A stretch of DNA of 64,000 bases from an uncultured Bacteroidota bacterium (GTDB lineage Bacteria; Bacteroidota; Bacteroidia; Flavobacteriales; TMED113), in the NCBI GenBank assembly GCA_902520385.1, contig CABYOB010000002.1, positions 1-64,000 of the forward strand, in the 5' to 3' direction. The translations under genes were made by a program, and so were the position numbers. The notes under the pieces are model-generated. The model had not been told where the DNA came from, searched no databases, and saw nothing but the letters and a program-made list of their open reading frames with translations. Shown piece after piece: positions 18,291 to 28,820 of the stretch; the first letter of the stretch is position 1; the number at the start of each line of letters is the position of its first letter.

Positions 18291-19028
18291 TCATTTGTTA
18301 CTTACAACTTCTTCATTTGTACATATAAGTTGGTCCTCATATTTAACATTTAGGACTTTAACTTTATTATTCTTTAGCCTTTCATCATTAACAATAGTTG
18401 TAAAATATAGCTTTATTAAGTCTTCTTTTTCAGACAATTTACTTACATCTCCTATATTTATTTTCAAATCAAATAAACCTGAATGTAATATGTATTCAGA
18501 ATTATGATTGTATGACACTTTATTAATTATAGATTTTAAAAACCTATTCCCATATAAATAATCCGCTAGATATAAAGTTTCAGCCCATGGCTTCAAACTT
18601 ATGTCATCAATAAAAAAGAGAACATTAGGTGATTGGCCATCGACTACATTTAATTTAACACTATCTCTAGTTAAAAAACAAATATCATTATCTATCACCG
18701 TCCTAATAAAAGGATTTTCCTGCTGAATAAGTATCGTTAATTTATTATCCAATGATAAATATACTTCAGCATTTTTGACATAAATTAGCATCTCAATTGA
18801 ATCTTCTAACAATCTCGTGTTTATATCCTTTATAGAATATGTACTTTGTTTATTTTGAAAATTTATTTTATCATAAACTTCTTGAGTGTTTATATATTGA
18901 TAATCATTCTGTTTAAAAATAATTTCAAAATCCGTTATATTATTATTTTCAGACTTGCTAAATGCAAATAATACAAATATAGAAACTGTTAAAAAAAACA
19001 CGATATTGCTTAATATTCTTTTTTTCAT
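18291..19028 (-). CDS. ftsQ: Cell division protein FtsQ/DivIB
   Basis: 245 residues: a short cytoplasmic start (MKKR), one transmembrane helix (about residues 5-24), then a periplasmic POTRA-like and beta domain. The sequence is diverged, as FtsQ proteins are, so the call leans on the single-pass topology and the position between murC and ftsA. FtsQ recruits the FtsL-FtsB pair and septal synthases to the divisome. Its ATG overlaps the murC stop by 4 nt. Confidence 0.88.
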   Translation of the reverse strand: MKKRILSNIVFFLTVSIFVLFAFSKSENNNITDFEIIFKQNDYQYINTQEVYDKINFQNKQSTYSIKDINTRLLEDSIEMLIYVKNAEVYLSLDNKLTILIQQENPFIRTVIDNDICFLTRDSVKLNVVDGQSPNVLFFIDDISLKPWAETLYLADYLYGNRFLKSIINKVSYNHNSEYILHSGLFDLKINIGDVSKLSEKEDLIKLYFTTIVNDERLKNNKVKVLNVKYEDQLICTNEEVVSNK

Positions 19029-20476
19029 AACAATACTCTCTTTAATTCCTCACTGTATATAGTTATATCACCAGCGCCAACAGAAAGCAACAGCTCTGGT
19101 TTCAACTTAGATATCAGTGGTATTAATTTCTCTTTTGAAACTAAAACTTTATCCTCTAGTTTTATTAATCCAAATAATTTATTAATACTAAAGCCCTTTA
19201 TAGGAAGTTCTCTTGCAGGATAAATGTCTAGAAGAACTAAAGTGTCAACTTTAGAAAGTGACACGGCAAATTCATTTAAAAAATCTTTTGTTCTGGAAAA
19301 TAAATGAGGCTGAAAAATCATAGTAATTTTTTTAAACTCATACATTTTTCTTAAGCTACCAATTAATACATTTATTTCCTCAGGATGATGGGCATAATCT
19401 TCTATAAAAATTTGTTTCTTGGTATTTATATGGTACTCGAATCTTCTTTTAACACCTAAAAATGATGTTATTCCTTTAGCAATATCATTAATATTAACAC
19501 CTAGTTTTAAGGCAATAATCGAAGCGGCTAAAAAATTTTCTAAATTATGTTCTGGTTGTTTTGAAACATTAAAAGTTTTTAACTTTTGAAAATTATTTGT
19601 TTTTTTATTTTTTTCTAAAAAAGTTAATTCTAATCCTCCCAATTTATTATCTCTAAAATTTAAATTATAATCTGCAGTTTCTGACAAAGAATACTCAGTG
19701 ATTTCAGGTAAGTCTTCTGACTGTAAAATTATATTTTTTTTTATAATTAAATTGCTCAGATTTGGTAGACTATTTACAACAAACTTAATATATGAATTAT
19801 ACATATCTAAGTACGTAGGATATGTATCACTATGATCTTTATCTATAGATGAAATTAAAATAATATTAGCTTTTAGATGTAAAAAGGACTTATCATATTC
19901 ATCAGCTTCTATAACCATAATATTATTTGATCCTAAAACGAAATTAGATTCATAATTTTTTGACACTCCACCTAAAAAAGCTGTACAATCATTACCTGAA
20001 GTCTTTAAAAGATGAGTCAAAATAGTACTAATGGTAGTTTTACCATGAGTACCTGCAATTGCTACCACTTTATAATTTGCGCTAATTAGACCTAAAAAAT
20101 CTGCTCTCTTTATACTTTTTACTTTATTAAAATCAAAAAAAGATCTAATGGGATGATTGATTTTTATAGCCGCAGAAAAAACAACAATACTATTAGAGTT
20201 CTTAACAAATGAATTTAAAACTACAAAATGTCTAGATTTACTTTTATGTTCACCAGATAATATATTATAATCATAAAACACTTCTCCACCTTGTAACTGT
20301 ATTTTATTTGTAATGTTATTCTTCTCTCTATCATAACCAAAAACTTTAATGTTTCTTTCAATACACCAAAAAGCTAAGGCGCTAACTCCAATTCCACCAA
20401 TACCAATAAAATATACAGCATCTAAATTATTTAAATCTAAATTTTCAGCTTGATTTTTTATATTCATATTAATCAT
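19025..20476 (-). CDS. murC: UDP-N-acetylmuramate--L-alanine ligase MurC
   Basis: 483 residues. The N-terminal Rossmann motif is YFIGIGGIGVSALA, the ATP loop is AIAGTHGKTTIS and the C-terminal domain shows IFIEDYAHHPEEI. MurC adds the first amino acid, L-alanine, to UDP-MurNAc in the cytoplasm. An alternative ATG lies three codons in (MNIKNQ); the first is kept because it leaves only a 2-nt gap to murG, as elsewhere in the cluster. Confidence 0.96.
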   Translation of the reverse strand: MINMNIKNQAENLDLNNLDAVYFIGIGGIGVSALAFWCIERNIKVFGYDREKNNITNKIQLQGGEVFYDYNILSGEHKSKSRHFVVLNSFVKNSNSIVVFSAAIKINHPIRSFFDFNKVKSIKRADFLGLISANYKVVAIAGTHGKTTISTILTHLLKTSGNDCTAFLGGVSKNYESNFVLGSNNIMVIEADEYDKSFLHLKANIILISSIDKDHSDTYPTYLDMYNSYIKFVVNSLPNLSNLIIKKNIILQSEDLPEITEYSLSETADYNLNFRDNKLGGLELTFLEKNKKTNNFQKLKTFNVSKQPEHNLENFLAASIIALKLGVNINDIAKGITSFLGVKRRFEYHINTKKQIFIEDYAHHPEEINVLIGSLRKMYEFKKITMIFQPHLFSRTKDFLNEFAVSLSKVDTLVLLDIYPARELPIKGFSINKLFGLIKLEDKVLVSKEKLIPLISKLKPELLLSVGAGDITIYSEELKRVLL

Positions 20477-20478
20477 AA

Positions 20479-21561
20479 TTACAAAATAATATTTAATGCA
20501 TCCAATATTTTCTTAGATGAATCATTAACACTCAACTTTTTAGCATTCTGAGCTATTGTCAACCTATAATTTGTATTATTTAAGTATTTATCAAGTGTAG
20601 AAATAAACTTATTTTCTAAGTCTTTTTCCTCAATTATTAAACACGCTTCTTTATCTTCCAATGTTTTTGCATTTTTCATTTGGTGATTATCTGAAACATA
20701 TGGAGAAGGAATTAAAATGGATGCTTTTTGTAAAAAACATATTTCTGTTATAGCAATAGCACCCGCTCTGGAAACCACAACATCTGCTAAAGCATATGCT
20801 AAATCCATCCTATCTATAAAATCAACAACAAAAATGTTATTTAAATTAGAGCTTAATTGTTTATATTTTTGATGATTTTTATTTCCAGTTTGCCAAATAA
20901 CTTGATAATTAGAAAAATAATTAATTTTTTGCTCAACTAGTTTATTAATTGGACCTGCTCCTAAACTCCCACCTATAATCAGAATTGTTTTTTTTTTGTT
21001 ATTAAAACTAAAAAAAATCTCAGCTTCTTGTATAGAACAATCTTTTAAAAGTTTTTTTCTAATTGGATTGCCTGTTTTTATTATTTTTTTAATTGGGAAA
21101 AACTTTTCCATCCCATAATACGAAACGCATATTTTATCAACTACTTTTGCCAATAATCTATTAGTTATTCCAGGAAAAGAATTTTGTTCATGAATTAAAG
21201 TTGGCACACCTAACATGGCTGCTACAAATAAAATTGGACCACTCGCAAAGCCTCCTGTGCCAATTACATATTTAGGTCTAAAATTAACAATAATAAAAAA
21301 AGAGTGTACTATACTTAATAATAATTTTATTGGGAAAATTAAATTTCTTAGAGAAAATCTTCTCTGTATTCCATCAATCCATAATCCCTTAATTTTGTAA
21401 CCTGCCAAAGGCACTTTTTTCATTTCCATTCTATTCTTGGCTCCTACAAATAAAATATCATAATCAAAGCTGGAATTATCTAATTCTTCAGCAATAGATA
21501 AAGCTGGAAAAATATGTCCAGCTGTACCCCCTCCACTAATTATTATTTTATTTTTAACCAT
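20479..21561 (-). CDS. murG: UDP-GlcNAc--lipid I N-acetylglucosaminyltransferase MurG
   Basis: 360 residues with the GT28 pattern: N-terminal IISGGGTAGHIFPALSIA, the HEQNSFPG motif and the C-terminal donor-binding region VVSRAGAIAITEICF. MurG transfers GlcNAc to lipid I to give lipid II on the inner face of the cytoplasmic membrane. The start overlaps the ftsW stop by 8 nt. Confidence 0.96.
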   Translation of the reverse strand: MVKNKIIISGGGTAGHIFPALSIAEELDNSSFDYDILFVGAKNRMEMKKVPLAGYKIKGLWIDGIQRRFSLRNLIFPIKLLLSIVHSFFIIVNFRPKYVIGTGGFASGPILFVAAMLGVPTLIHEQNSFPGITNRLLAKVVDKICVSYYGMEKFFPIKKIIKTGNPIRKKLLKDCSIQEAEIFFSFNNKKKTILIIGGSLGAGPINKLVEQKINYFSNYQVIWQTGNKNHQKYKQLSSNLNNIFVVDFIDRMDLAYALADVVVSRAGAIAITEICFLQKASILIPSPYVSDNHQMKNAKTLEDKEACLIIEEKDLENKFISTLDKYLNNTNYRLTIAQNAKKLSVNDSSKKILDALNIIL

Positions 21562-22657
21562 AACTTATCTTCTTTTGAAATTTAGATGAAATATTTAAAA
21601 TAATTCCTATTGTTACACATGTAATCCATATTGAACTACCACCTCTACTTACTAATGGCAAGGTTTGTCCCGTAACGGGAAGAATCCCTAAGGATACACC
21701 AATATTTAAAAAGGCTTGAAAAACAATTAAAATTCCTAGTCCAAGTAATAATAAATATGGAAACATTAATTTAATCCTTGTAGAAATTGCAATAATTCTA
21801 ATTAAAAAAATAATATATAGTCCTAAAATAAATAGTCCACCTATAATACTATACTCTTCAATTATAATAGCAAAAACAAAATCAGAGGATGCCTGTGGTA
21901 AAACATGTTTTTGAACACTTTTACCTGGGCCTAACCCATTCCATTTTCCAGAAGAAATAGCTTTTTTAGCAATATTAACTTGATAATTTACTTCTCCATT
22001 TAAATAATGATTGATCCTGTTTTTCCACGTACCAACTCTACTGTTAGATGAAAACTGAGATAATAAAATCACACTAAAAAAAACTAAAATAATATTAAAT
22101 GAGTAAAATTTAAAAATACTTTTAATCTTAAAGTCTGAAATGAATAAAACTATAAAAGAAATAGTTAAAATAATTAATGCCGTTGATCCATTTGATTTAA
22201 ATATTAAAGCAAAGACAATTAATATAGGTAAATAAAAGTACTTGAAATGATCTTTGAAAGACATGCTTTTATGACTAAGAACAGAAAGGTTTCGAGATAA
22301 TAATAAAACTAAACTGAATTTTGCTAATTCAGAGGGTTGAAAATTTAATCCGAAAATTTTTATCCATCTACGTGAATCTACGACACCTTCAATATTAGGC
22401 AAGGGTTTAAACAAAATTATTAGTAATAAAATAACTGAAAAAATGAAAATAACAATAGACCCGTTTGTTAAATATTTATAATGCATTCTAGAAAAAAATA
22501 ACATCAATATAAAACCGCTTAATAAATGAAATGAATGGGTGAGTAAATTCTTAATTGAGCTTGAACAACTAAAAACCACCAAACAAGAAATACACGCTAA
22601 AAAAGTGGCTATTAACCAAATTACTTTATCTCCTTTTAAAAAACTACTTAACAACAT
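21554..22657 (-). CDS. ftsW: Septal peptidoglycan polymerase FtsW
   Basis: 367 residues from the ATG giving MLLSSFLKGDKVIWLI, 8 nt after the murD stop; a GTG nine codons upstream lies inside murD and is less typical. The SEDS family shows about nine to ten transmembrane helices, DSRRWIKIFGLNFQPSELAK as the signature region and a conserved C-terminal part (GQTLPLVSRGGSS). FtsW polymerises glycan strands from lipid II at the septum together with the transpeptidase FtsI encoded upstream. Confidence 0.94.
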   Translation of the reverse strand: MLLSSFLKGDKVIWLIATFLACISCLVVFSCSSSIKNLLTHSFHLLSGFILMLFFSRMHYKYLTNGSIVIFIFSVILLLIILFKPLPNIEGVVDSRRWIKIFGLNFQPSELAKFSLVLLLSRNLSVLSHKSMSFKDHFKYFYLPILIVFALIFKSNGSTALIILTISFIVLFISDFKIKSIFKFYSFNIILVFFSVILLSQFSSNSRVGTWKNRINHYLNGEVNYQVNIAKKAISSGKWNGLGPGKSVQKHVLPQASSDFVFAIIIEEYSIIGGLFILGLYIIFLIRIIAISTRIKLMFPYLLLLGLGILIVFQAFLNIGVSLGILPVTGQTLPLVSRGGSSIWITCVTIGIILNISSKFQKKISYG

Positions 22658-22665
22658 TACATTTT

Positions 22666-24000
22666 TTATAGTCCAAACACACACTCTTTAAAAACCCTTC
22701 CTCTTTCTTCATAGTTTTTAAACAAATCAAAACTAGCACAAGCAGGTGATAATAAAACACTGTCTCCATATTTAGAAAGCATATAAGATTGATGAACCGC
22801 AGATTGCATATTTTCAACTTTTACAATATTTGGAACAATTTCTTTAAAGTGATTAATTATTTTCCTAGAGGACTTTCCAATTACAATAATAGCATGCACT
22901 TTCTCTTTAACTAAATCATTTAGTTGTTCATAATTGTTTCCTTTATCAACACCTCCACATATCCAAACTATCGGTGTTTTTATTGACTCTAATGCAAAAT
23001 AAGCAGCATTACAATTAGTAGCTTTTGAGTCATTAATAAATACTTTCCCGTCTAATTTTAACACTTTTTCTAATCTGTGTTCAACTCCCTTAAAATTAGT
23101 TAGTGACATTCTTAAAACATCATTAGAAACTCCAAGTATTTTTGAAGCTATCCCTGCTGCCATTGAATTATAAACATTGTGTTTGCCTTGTAGGGCCATT
23201 TCGTGTAATAACATAGTAAATAAATTTTTATTGTTTTTAATTATTAATTGATTATTGTCTATCCAAGCGGATGTATGTTTTTTTGTTTTAATATTTTCAA
23301 ATGGGAATAATTTCTGTTGATTTAAATTATTCAGCCTACATATTATATTGCTATCATCATTTAAATAAATAAATGAATCTAAATTATCTTGATTCAACTG
23401 TATTCGCATTTTTGTATCAAAATAATTTTCTTTGTTAAAACCGTACCTATCTAAATGGTCTGGTGAAAGATTTAAAAGAACTGCTATTTTTGGTTTAAAT
23501 TTTGATATGTGTTCTAATTGAAAACTACTTACTTCTAAAACATACAAATCACCCGGATCGGTTACTAAAACTTCAGAAAACGAAACGCCTACATTACCAC
23601 AAAGCCTTGGGTTTAGCTTTGCGTTTTTTAATGTATAGAACAACAAAGAGCTAGTTGTTGTCTTTCCATTTGTTCCTGTTATGGCTATAACAGGTTTATT
23701 TGTAAATCTAAAAGCAAACTCTATTTCAGAATAAATAGGGATTCCAATTTTTTTTGCTGATTGAACAAATTCCGCATCGTTACTTACACCTGGGCTAATA
23801 ATTATTTCATCAGCCCATTCTAAATTAGATTTAGAGTGTTTATTTTCTTCATAAGAAACATTTACTGAACTTAAAAATTCCTTTATTTTATTGTCTATTT
23901 TTCTGCAATCTGTGAGTCTTACATTATATTTTTTGTATATAGCTAACTTACACGCACCTATACCACTTTTGCCTGAACCTATTATTAAAATGTTTTTCAT
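22666..24000 (-). CDS. murD: UDP-N-acetylmuramoylalanine--D-glutamate ligase MurD
   Basis: 444 residues. The N-terminal fold begins NILIIGSGKSGIGACKLA; the ATP loop is AITGTNGKTTTSSLL, followed by LEVSSFQLE and the C-terminal VFINDSKATNCNA and LLSPACASFDLFKNYEERG motifs. It adds D-glutamate to UDP-MurNAc-L-Ala. Its ATG overlaps the last base of the mraY gene, consistent with translational coupling. Confidence 0.96.
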   Translation of the reverse strand: MKNILIIGSGKSGIGACKLAIYKKYNVRLTDCRKIDNKIKEFLSSVNVSYEENKHSKSNLEWADEIIISPGVSNDAEFVQSAKKIGIPIYSEIEFAFRFTNKPVIAITGTNGKTTTSSLLFYTLKNAKLNPRLCGNVGVSFSEVLVTDPGDLYVLEVSSFQLEHISKFKPKIAVLLNLSPDHLDRYGFNKENYFDTKMRIQLNQDNLDSFIYLNDDSNIICRLNNLNQQKLFPFENIKTKKHTSAWIDNNQLIIKNNKNLFTMLLHEMALQGKHNVYNSMAAGIASKILGVSNDVLRMSLTNFKGVEHRLEKVLKLDGKVFINDSKATNCNAAYFALESIKTPIVWICGGVDKGNNYEQLNDLVKEKVHAIIVIGKSSRKIINHFKEIVPNIVKVENMQSAVHQSYMLSKYGDSVLLSPACASFDLFKNYEERGRVFKECVFGL

Positions 24001-25253
24001 TATCTAATCTTTAATGTGACAAAAGCGATGATGACTAAAAAAACACAAACAATCCAAAATCTAGTGGATATTTTACTTTCATGAATTCCTTTTTTTTGAA
24101 AATGATGATGGATGGGAGACATTAAAAAAATTCTTTTTCCTATTCCTGATTTTCTTTTTGTGTACTTGAAATAAGAAACTTGCAAAATAACAGACAAGCT
24201 TTCAATAAAAAAAACTCCACAAAAAATAGGAATTAAAAGTTCTTTTCTAATGGCAATAGCGCAAACAGCAATAATTGCACCAATTGACAAGCTACCTGTA
24301 TCACCCATAAAAACTTGTGCAGGATAAGAGTTATACCACAAAAAACCAACACATGACCCAACAAAAGCAGACATAAAAACAACTAATTCTGCACTATTTG
24401 GAATAAACATTATATTCAAATAATTTGAAGTAACTGCATTACTGGAAACATAAGCAAAAACAGCTAGGCAGGTCCCAATAATAGCAGAAGTTCCTGTTGC
24501 TAAACCATCAATGCCATCAGTTAAATTTGCTCCGTTAGAAACTGCTGATATAATAAACACGACAATAAGTAAATAAACTAACCATGTCCACTTTTTATCA
24601 AATCCAAAAAATGTTAAAATAGATGAGTAATCAAACTGATTATTTTTGAAAAATGGAATTGTTGTGTTTGTAGATTTTTTTTCATCTTGAAAAAATTCAT
24701 TTATTATAAAACTATCATCTTGACTATACTGGAAATTATTTTCATAGTTTAATTTAGAAAAATCTTTCTCTTGAATTGTTACATCTGAATGAGAATATAA
24801 AATAAGACTTACTATACATCCCAAAAAAACCTGACCAAAAATTTTAAATTTGCCAGCTAACCCCCTTTTTTGTTTTTTAAATACTTTGATATAATCGTCT
24901 ATGAAACCTATAGATCCCATCCAAACACTTGTTAAAATCATAAGGATTACATATATATTCTGAAGTCTGCAAATAAGTAAAGTTGGCACCAATATCCCCA
25001 TCAATATAATGAGCCCCCCCATAGTTGGAACGCCTTCTTTTTTTGACTCACCCTTTAAACCTAAACTACGAACATTCTCACCAACAGATTTTCTATGTAA
25101 TAGCGAAATAATTGATTTTCCAAAATAAGTTGTTATTACAAGAGATAAAATAACTGCCAAGGCTGATCTAAAAGATATATATGAAAATAAATTTGAGACT
25201 TGCTCTCCATATAAAATTTTGTCTTTTAAGAAATCAATTAAATAATATATCAT
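24000..25253 (-). CDS. mraY: Phospho-MurNAc-pentapeptide transferase MraY
   Basis: 417 residues with about ten transmembrane helices. Family motifs are GVPTMGG, GFIDDYIKV, NGANLTDGIDGLATG and QVFMGDTGSLS, and the histidine cluster is SPIHHHFQKKG. It moves the muramyl-pentapeptide to undecaprenyl phosphate, giving lipid I. An insertion of about 60 polar residues (around residues 155-215) sits between membrane segments, a feature I associate with Bacteroidota MraY. It starts 6 nt after murE. Confidence 0.96.
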   Translation of the reverse strand: MIYYLIDFLKDKILYGEQVSNLFSYISFRSALAVILSLVITTYFGKSIISLLHRKSVGENVRSLGLKGESKKEGVPTMGGLIILMGILVPTLLICRLQNIYVILMILTSVWMGSIGFIDDYIKVFKKQKRGLAGKFKIFGQVFLGCIVSLILYSHSDVTIQEKDFSKLNYENNFQYSQDDSFIINEFFQDEKKSTNTTIPFFKNNQFDYSSILTFFGFDKKWTWLVYLLIVVFIISAVSNGANLTDGIDGLATGTSAIIGTCLAVFAYVSSNAVTSNYLNIMFIPNSAELVVFMSAFVGSCVGFLWYNSYPAQVFMGDTGSLSIGAIIAVCAIAIRKELLIPIFCGVFFIESLSVILQVSYFKYTKRKSGIGKRIFLMSPIHHHFQKKGIHESKISTRFWIVCVFLVIIAFVTLKIR

Positions 25254-25259
25254 AGCAAT

Positions 25260-26720
25260 TTATTTTAAAAATTTTTTTATTTCTACATAGTCATCAAAGG
25301 GATACTTTTTTCCTTTAATTTCCTGATATTTCTCATGTCCCTTCCCAAGGATTAAAACAATGTCATTTCTGTCAGCTAATTTTATTGCTTCATTTATAGC
25401 TTCTCTTCTATCAGTTATTTTTATTAATGTTTTTTCTTTTTGAAAATTTATACCTAAGCTCATTTCATTAATGATGCACATAATGTCCTCATCTCTTGGA
25501 TTATCTGCTGTAAATATTGAAATATCACTGTTTACATATGAAATCTTCCCCATCATTGGTCTTTTTCCCACATCTCTATTGCCTCCACATCCTACAACCG
25601 TAATTATTTTCTGACTACTATCTTTAATTTTATAAATCGACTTAAATAAAGAATCAATGGCTCCAGGAGAATGAGCATAATCTATAATCATATTTACTCC
25701 ACTTTTAGATTTGATAATATTAAAACGACCTAAAATATTTTCTAAATTTCTTATGCATTTAATTATGTCTTCTGTACTTGAATGTAATCGAGCCGCAACT
25801 GAATAAATAGCTAATAAATTATAAACATTAAAATAACCTGTAATTTTAGTTTTAAAATGATGTTCGTCTATTTTTATTTCTAAACCTGAGAAGTTGTTTT
25901 TTAATATTTCTGCTCGGTGATCAGCATTTTGTGAATCAATTGAATAAAATACTTTTTTTGATTCACAATGTTTCACCATTGTTTCTGAATAAGTATCATC
26001 TTTATTTAAAAATGCAATAGATGAGCTATCTAAATCATCAAAAAACTTCTTTTTTGTTAAAACATAATCTTCTAAATTTTTATGATAATCTAAGTGGTCT
26101 CTACTAATATTAGTAAAAACAGCACATGCAAAATTGATTCCTAAAATTCTACTTTGTTTAATCCCATGAGAACTAACCTCCATAAAACAAAATTTACAAC
26201 CATGTAACACCATTTTACTTAGCAGCTCATTAGTCTTTATTGAATCTGGAGTGGTTGAGCTTGATGAAAAAACAAAGTCATTTATTCTATTTTCTATCGT
26301 AGAAATTAATCCACAATTATATTTAAGCTGTCGAAATAAATTAAATAATAACGTAGCTATTGTTGTTTTTCCATTAGTACCAGTAACACCTATAACTTTT
26401 ATTTTTTTTGATGGGTTTTCAAAAAAATTACTTGAAATAAAACTAAGAGATTCTCTTGAATCTCTAACTTTAATATATGTAATCCCTTCTTTTAGTTTTT
26501 TTGGTAATTTCTCACAAACAATTGCTGTTGCTCCGGAAATTATGGCATCATCTATAAATTTATGTCCATCAAATACATTTCCTGGTATAGCACAAAACAA
26601 TGTGTTTATTTCACATTTTTTAGATTCAAAAACAATTTTATTGATTGAATTTTTATCATCGCCAATTAAAGTTTGAACATTAACATTATGTAAAATATCT
26701 TTTAATAATTTCATGTTCAT
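25260..26720 (-). CDS. murE: UDP-MurNAc-tripeptide synthetase MurE
   Basis: 486 residues. The ATP loop is GVTGTNGKTTIATLL; TTPDS and the carbamylated-lysine region lie in the central domain. The DNPR motif (TADNPRDED) predicts meso-diaminopimelate as the third residue rather than lysine, as usual for Gram-negative cells. Its ATG overlaps the ftsI stop in an ATGA arrangement, indicating coupled translation. No murF or ddl occurs in this cluster. Confidence 0.95.
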   Translation of the reverse strand: MNMKLLKDILHNVNVQTLIGDDKNSINKIVFESKKCEINTLFCAIPGNVFDGHKFIDDAIISGATAIVCEKLPKKLKEGITYIKVRDSRESLSFISSNFFENPSKKIKVIGVTGTNGKTTIATLLFNLFRQLKYNCGLISTIENRINDFVFSSSSTTPDSIKTNELLSKMVLHGCKFCFMEVSSHGIKQSRILGINFACAVFTNISRDHLDYHKNLEDYVLTKKKFFDDLDSSSIAFLNKDDTYSETMVKHCESKKVFYSIDSQNADHRAEILKNNFSGLEIKIDEHHFKTKITGYFNVYNLLAIYSVAARLHSSTEDIIKCIRNLENILGRFNIIKSKSGVNMIIDYAHSPGAIDSLFKSIYKIKDSSQKIITVVGCGGNRDVGKRPMMGKISYVNSDISIFTADNPRDEDIMCIINEMSLGINFQKEKTLIKITDRREAINEAIKLADRNDIVLILGKGHEKYQEIKGKKYPFDDYVEIKKFLK

Positions 26721-28558
26721 AATTTTTTATCACCTGAATTAATACTTTGATTAAAAGAATAATCTGAAAAAACAGAAGAATTAATTTTAATAGTATCAAG
26801 ATATGTAAGCCCCTCAACTATTCTCTTAAAAACTGGCAACGCTACATCTGAACCATAATAACCCTTTTCAGGACTGGGATTGTCAATTAATACCACGCAA
26901 CTATATTTCGGTTTTTCAGACGGAAAGAAACCCACAAAAGAACTTTGATAAGTTTTATTTTTGGATTCTTTTGAATGATAATTTGTAACGGTTGTCCCCG
27001 TTTTGCCTGACACACTAGTTTTCAAATCATTTAATTTTTTTCCTGTTCCTTCAGTTATAGCATACCTTAATATATAATGTGCTTTTTTTAATGTTTCTGT
27101 AGAGCAGATTTTCTCATCACTTATAAAATTTCTAATTAATGGTATGGTATCTCCTTCATCTATATAGTGGGTTACTAATTTTGGTGATACTCTAATCCCA
27201 TTATTAGCAACAGCATTATAAAAAACTAAAATTTGTAATGGTGTTAGATTTAAACCATAACCATAAGACATCCATGGCAAACTTATTTCTGACCAACCTG
27301 TATTTTTTGGATTAGAAATATAAGGATTCGGTTCTCGATTTAAATCTATATTAGATTTTTTAGCGAGGCCAAATGTTTTAATATGATTTAAAAATTGATT
27401 TGGATTTTTTTGATATTTTTTTAAAATTAATCTAGCAATCCCAACATTTGAAGAAGTTGCAAATGCTTCAGAAAATGAAATCACTCCTAAGTTTTTTTCT
27501 GAATCTATAATTTTCTTTTTAGTATTTGGAACATTAAAAACTCCATTCATTGTATTAATTGTATCATATGGCGTGCCACCATCTTCAAAATAGGCCATAT
27601 AAGATGCTAGTTTAAAAGTTGAGCCAGGTTCCATTTTTTTGAAATTATTAAAAAGAGGATTTCCATAAACTCCATAATTCCAGTCTTCTTTAAAAGTTGA
27701 TGAATTTAATTTTCCCAAATTCACCATTGCTTTTATATGACCTGTTTCTACTTCCATTATAATTATGGTTCCAAATCTTGCATCAAAATAATTTAATTGA
27801 TAGATTAGTGAATTATGTGCAAGCTCTTGTATCTTTAAATCAATGGTAGTAACAATATCTTTGCCGTGTTTAGGTGGTATAGTATATATAGAAGGTAGAG
27901 GCTTTGACACATTATTTTTTAATTTTTTTTGTAAAAAATATCCATCTTGCCCCCTTAATAAAAAATCATACGTGAACTCTAATCCCCCCTTTGGCTTTTG
28001 CTTTTCTCCAAATTGCAAATACATATTATCTTTTTCGTAAGAATCAACTCTTCCTAAAACCTTTGATGCTAATATGTTATTTGGCTTAAACCTTTTTGTT
28101 TTTATAATTTCCTCAACATAACCATAGTTTTTTCCTTTATTTAAAATTGGGAATTTTTTAATTTCTTTTTTTTCATATATAGATGCTTGTCTTTTTATCA
28201 AAAGATATCTTTGGTCCCTATTAATACACTTTTTAATATTTTGTAAAAATTTATTTTGATCTTGAAAACCCGCTTCATCTAAATAAGTTGACAAAGCTTC
28301 TAACTTTGCTTCAAAATTTTTATTTTTTTGTTTTGCAAAAACTGGATCTATTCCAATATTATACATTATTGGACTTGTCGACATTAATTGATAATTACAA
28401 CTATATATATCTCCTCTTGAAGCATATAATATCTTTGGTGTTACAGAATTTTTTGCAAAATCATCAGAAATATAAATTAATGAGTATATAATAAGGCCTC
28501 CAAAACACAGAAAGCTTATTAATACTATTGTTAATTTTATATTCAACTCTCTATTCAT
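26717..28558 (-). CDS. ftsI: Septal transpeptidase FtsI / PBP3
   Basis: 613 residues. One N-terminal transmembrane helix (about residues 8-30) is followed by a PBP dimerisation domain and the transpeptidase domain: STFK with catalytic Ser313 and Lys316, SSN and SGKTGT. It cross-links septal peptidoglycan in partnership with FtsW. The protein ends soon after the catalytic domain with no PASTA domain, which many Bacteroidota homologues carry. It overlaps ftsL by 8 nt. Confidence 0.94.
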   Translation of the reverse strand: MNRELNIKLTIVLISFLCFGGLIIYSLIYISDDFAKNSVTPKILYASRGDIYSCNYQLMSTSPIMYNIGIDPVFAKQKNKNFEAKLEALSTYLDEAGFQDQNKFLQNIKKCINRDQRYLLIKRQASIYEKKEIKKFPILNKGKNYGYVEEIIKTKRFKPNNILASKVLGRVDSYEKDNMYLQFGEKQKPKGGLEFTYDFLLRGQDGYFLQKKLKNNVSKPLPSIYTIPPKHGKDIVTTIDLKIQELAHNSLIYQLNYFDARFGTIIIMEVETGHIKAMVNLGKLNSSTFKEDWNYGVYGNPLFNNFKKMEPGSTFKLASYMAYFEDGGTPYDTINTMNGVFNVPNTKKKIIDSEKNLGVISFSEAFATSSNVGIARLILKKYQKNPNQFLNHIKTFGLAKKSNIDLNREPNPYISNPKNTGWSEISLPWMSYGYGLNLTPLQILVFYNAVANNGIRVSPKLVTHYIDEGDTIPLIRNFISDEKICSTETLKKAHYILRYAITEGTGKKLNDLKTSVSGKTGTTVTNYHSKESKNKTYQSSFVGFFPSEKPKYSCVVLIDNPSPEKGYYGSDVALPVFKRIVEGLTYLDTIKINSSVFSDYSFNQSINSGDKKL

Positions 28559-28820
28559 ATTTAACTAGAATTATATTTGATCTTCTTTTTAATTCAAACT
28601 TCTCTGCATTAACAATTACTTTTCTTTTAACATCAATTAATTCTTTTCTTGTATGGGAAAATTCAGCTTTCAAGATTTCTAATTGATTTTTATTTTCTTG
28701 TTTAGTATATAATTTTTGATCCATTAAAAGTGATGCAATAACGCTAGTAATAGACATTAAGAATATTAGTGACACGATTATCCAACTGTTATTTATTACT
28801 AGATTTTTAAACATCATCAA
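28551..28820 (-). CDS. ftsL: FtsL-like divisome protein
   Basis: 89 residues: one transmembrane helix (about residues 12-32) followed by a short coiled coil (LEILKAEFSHTRKELIDVKRKV). Sequence similarity to known FtsL is low, as is normal, but size, topology and position between rsmH and ftsI fit. FtsL forms a complex with FtsB and FtsQ that activates FtsWI. Three consecutive in-frame ATGs occur; the first overlaps rsmH by 14 nt and the true start could be any of them. Confidence 0.85.
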   Translation of the reverse strand: MMMFKNLVINNSWIIVSLIFLMSITSVIASLLMDQKLYTKQENKNQLEILKAEFSHTRKELIDVKRKVIVNAEKFELKRRSNIILVKYE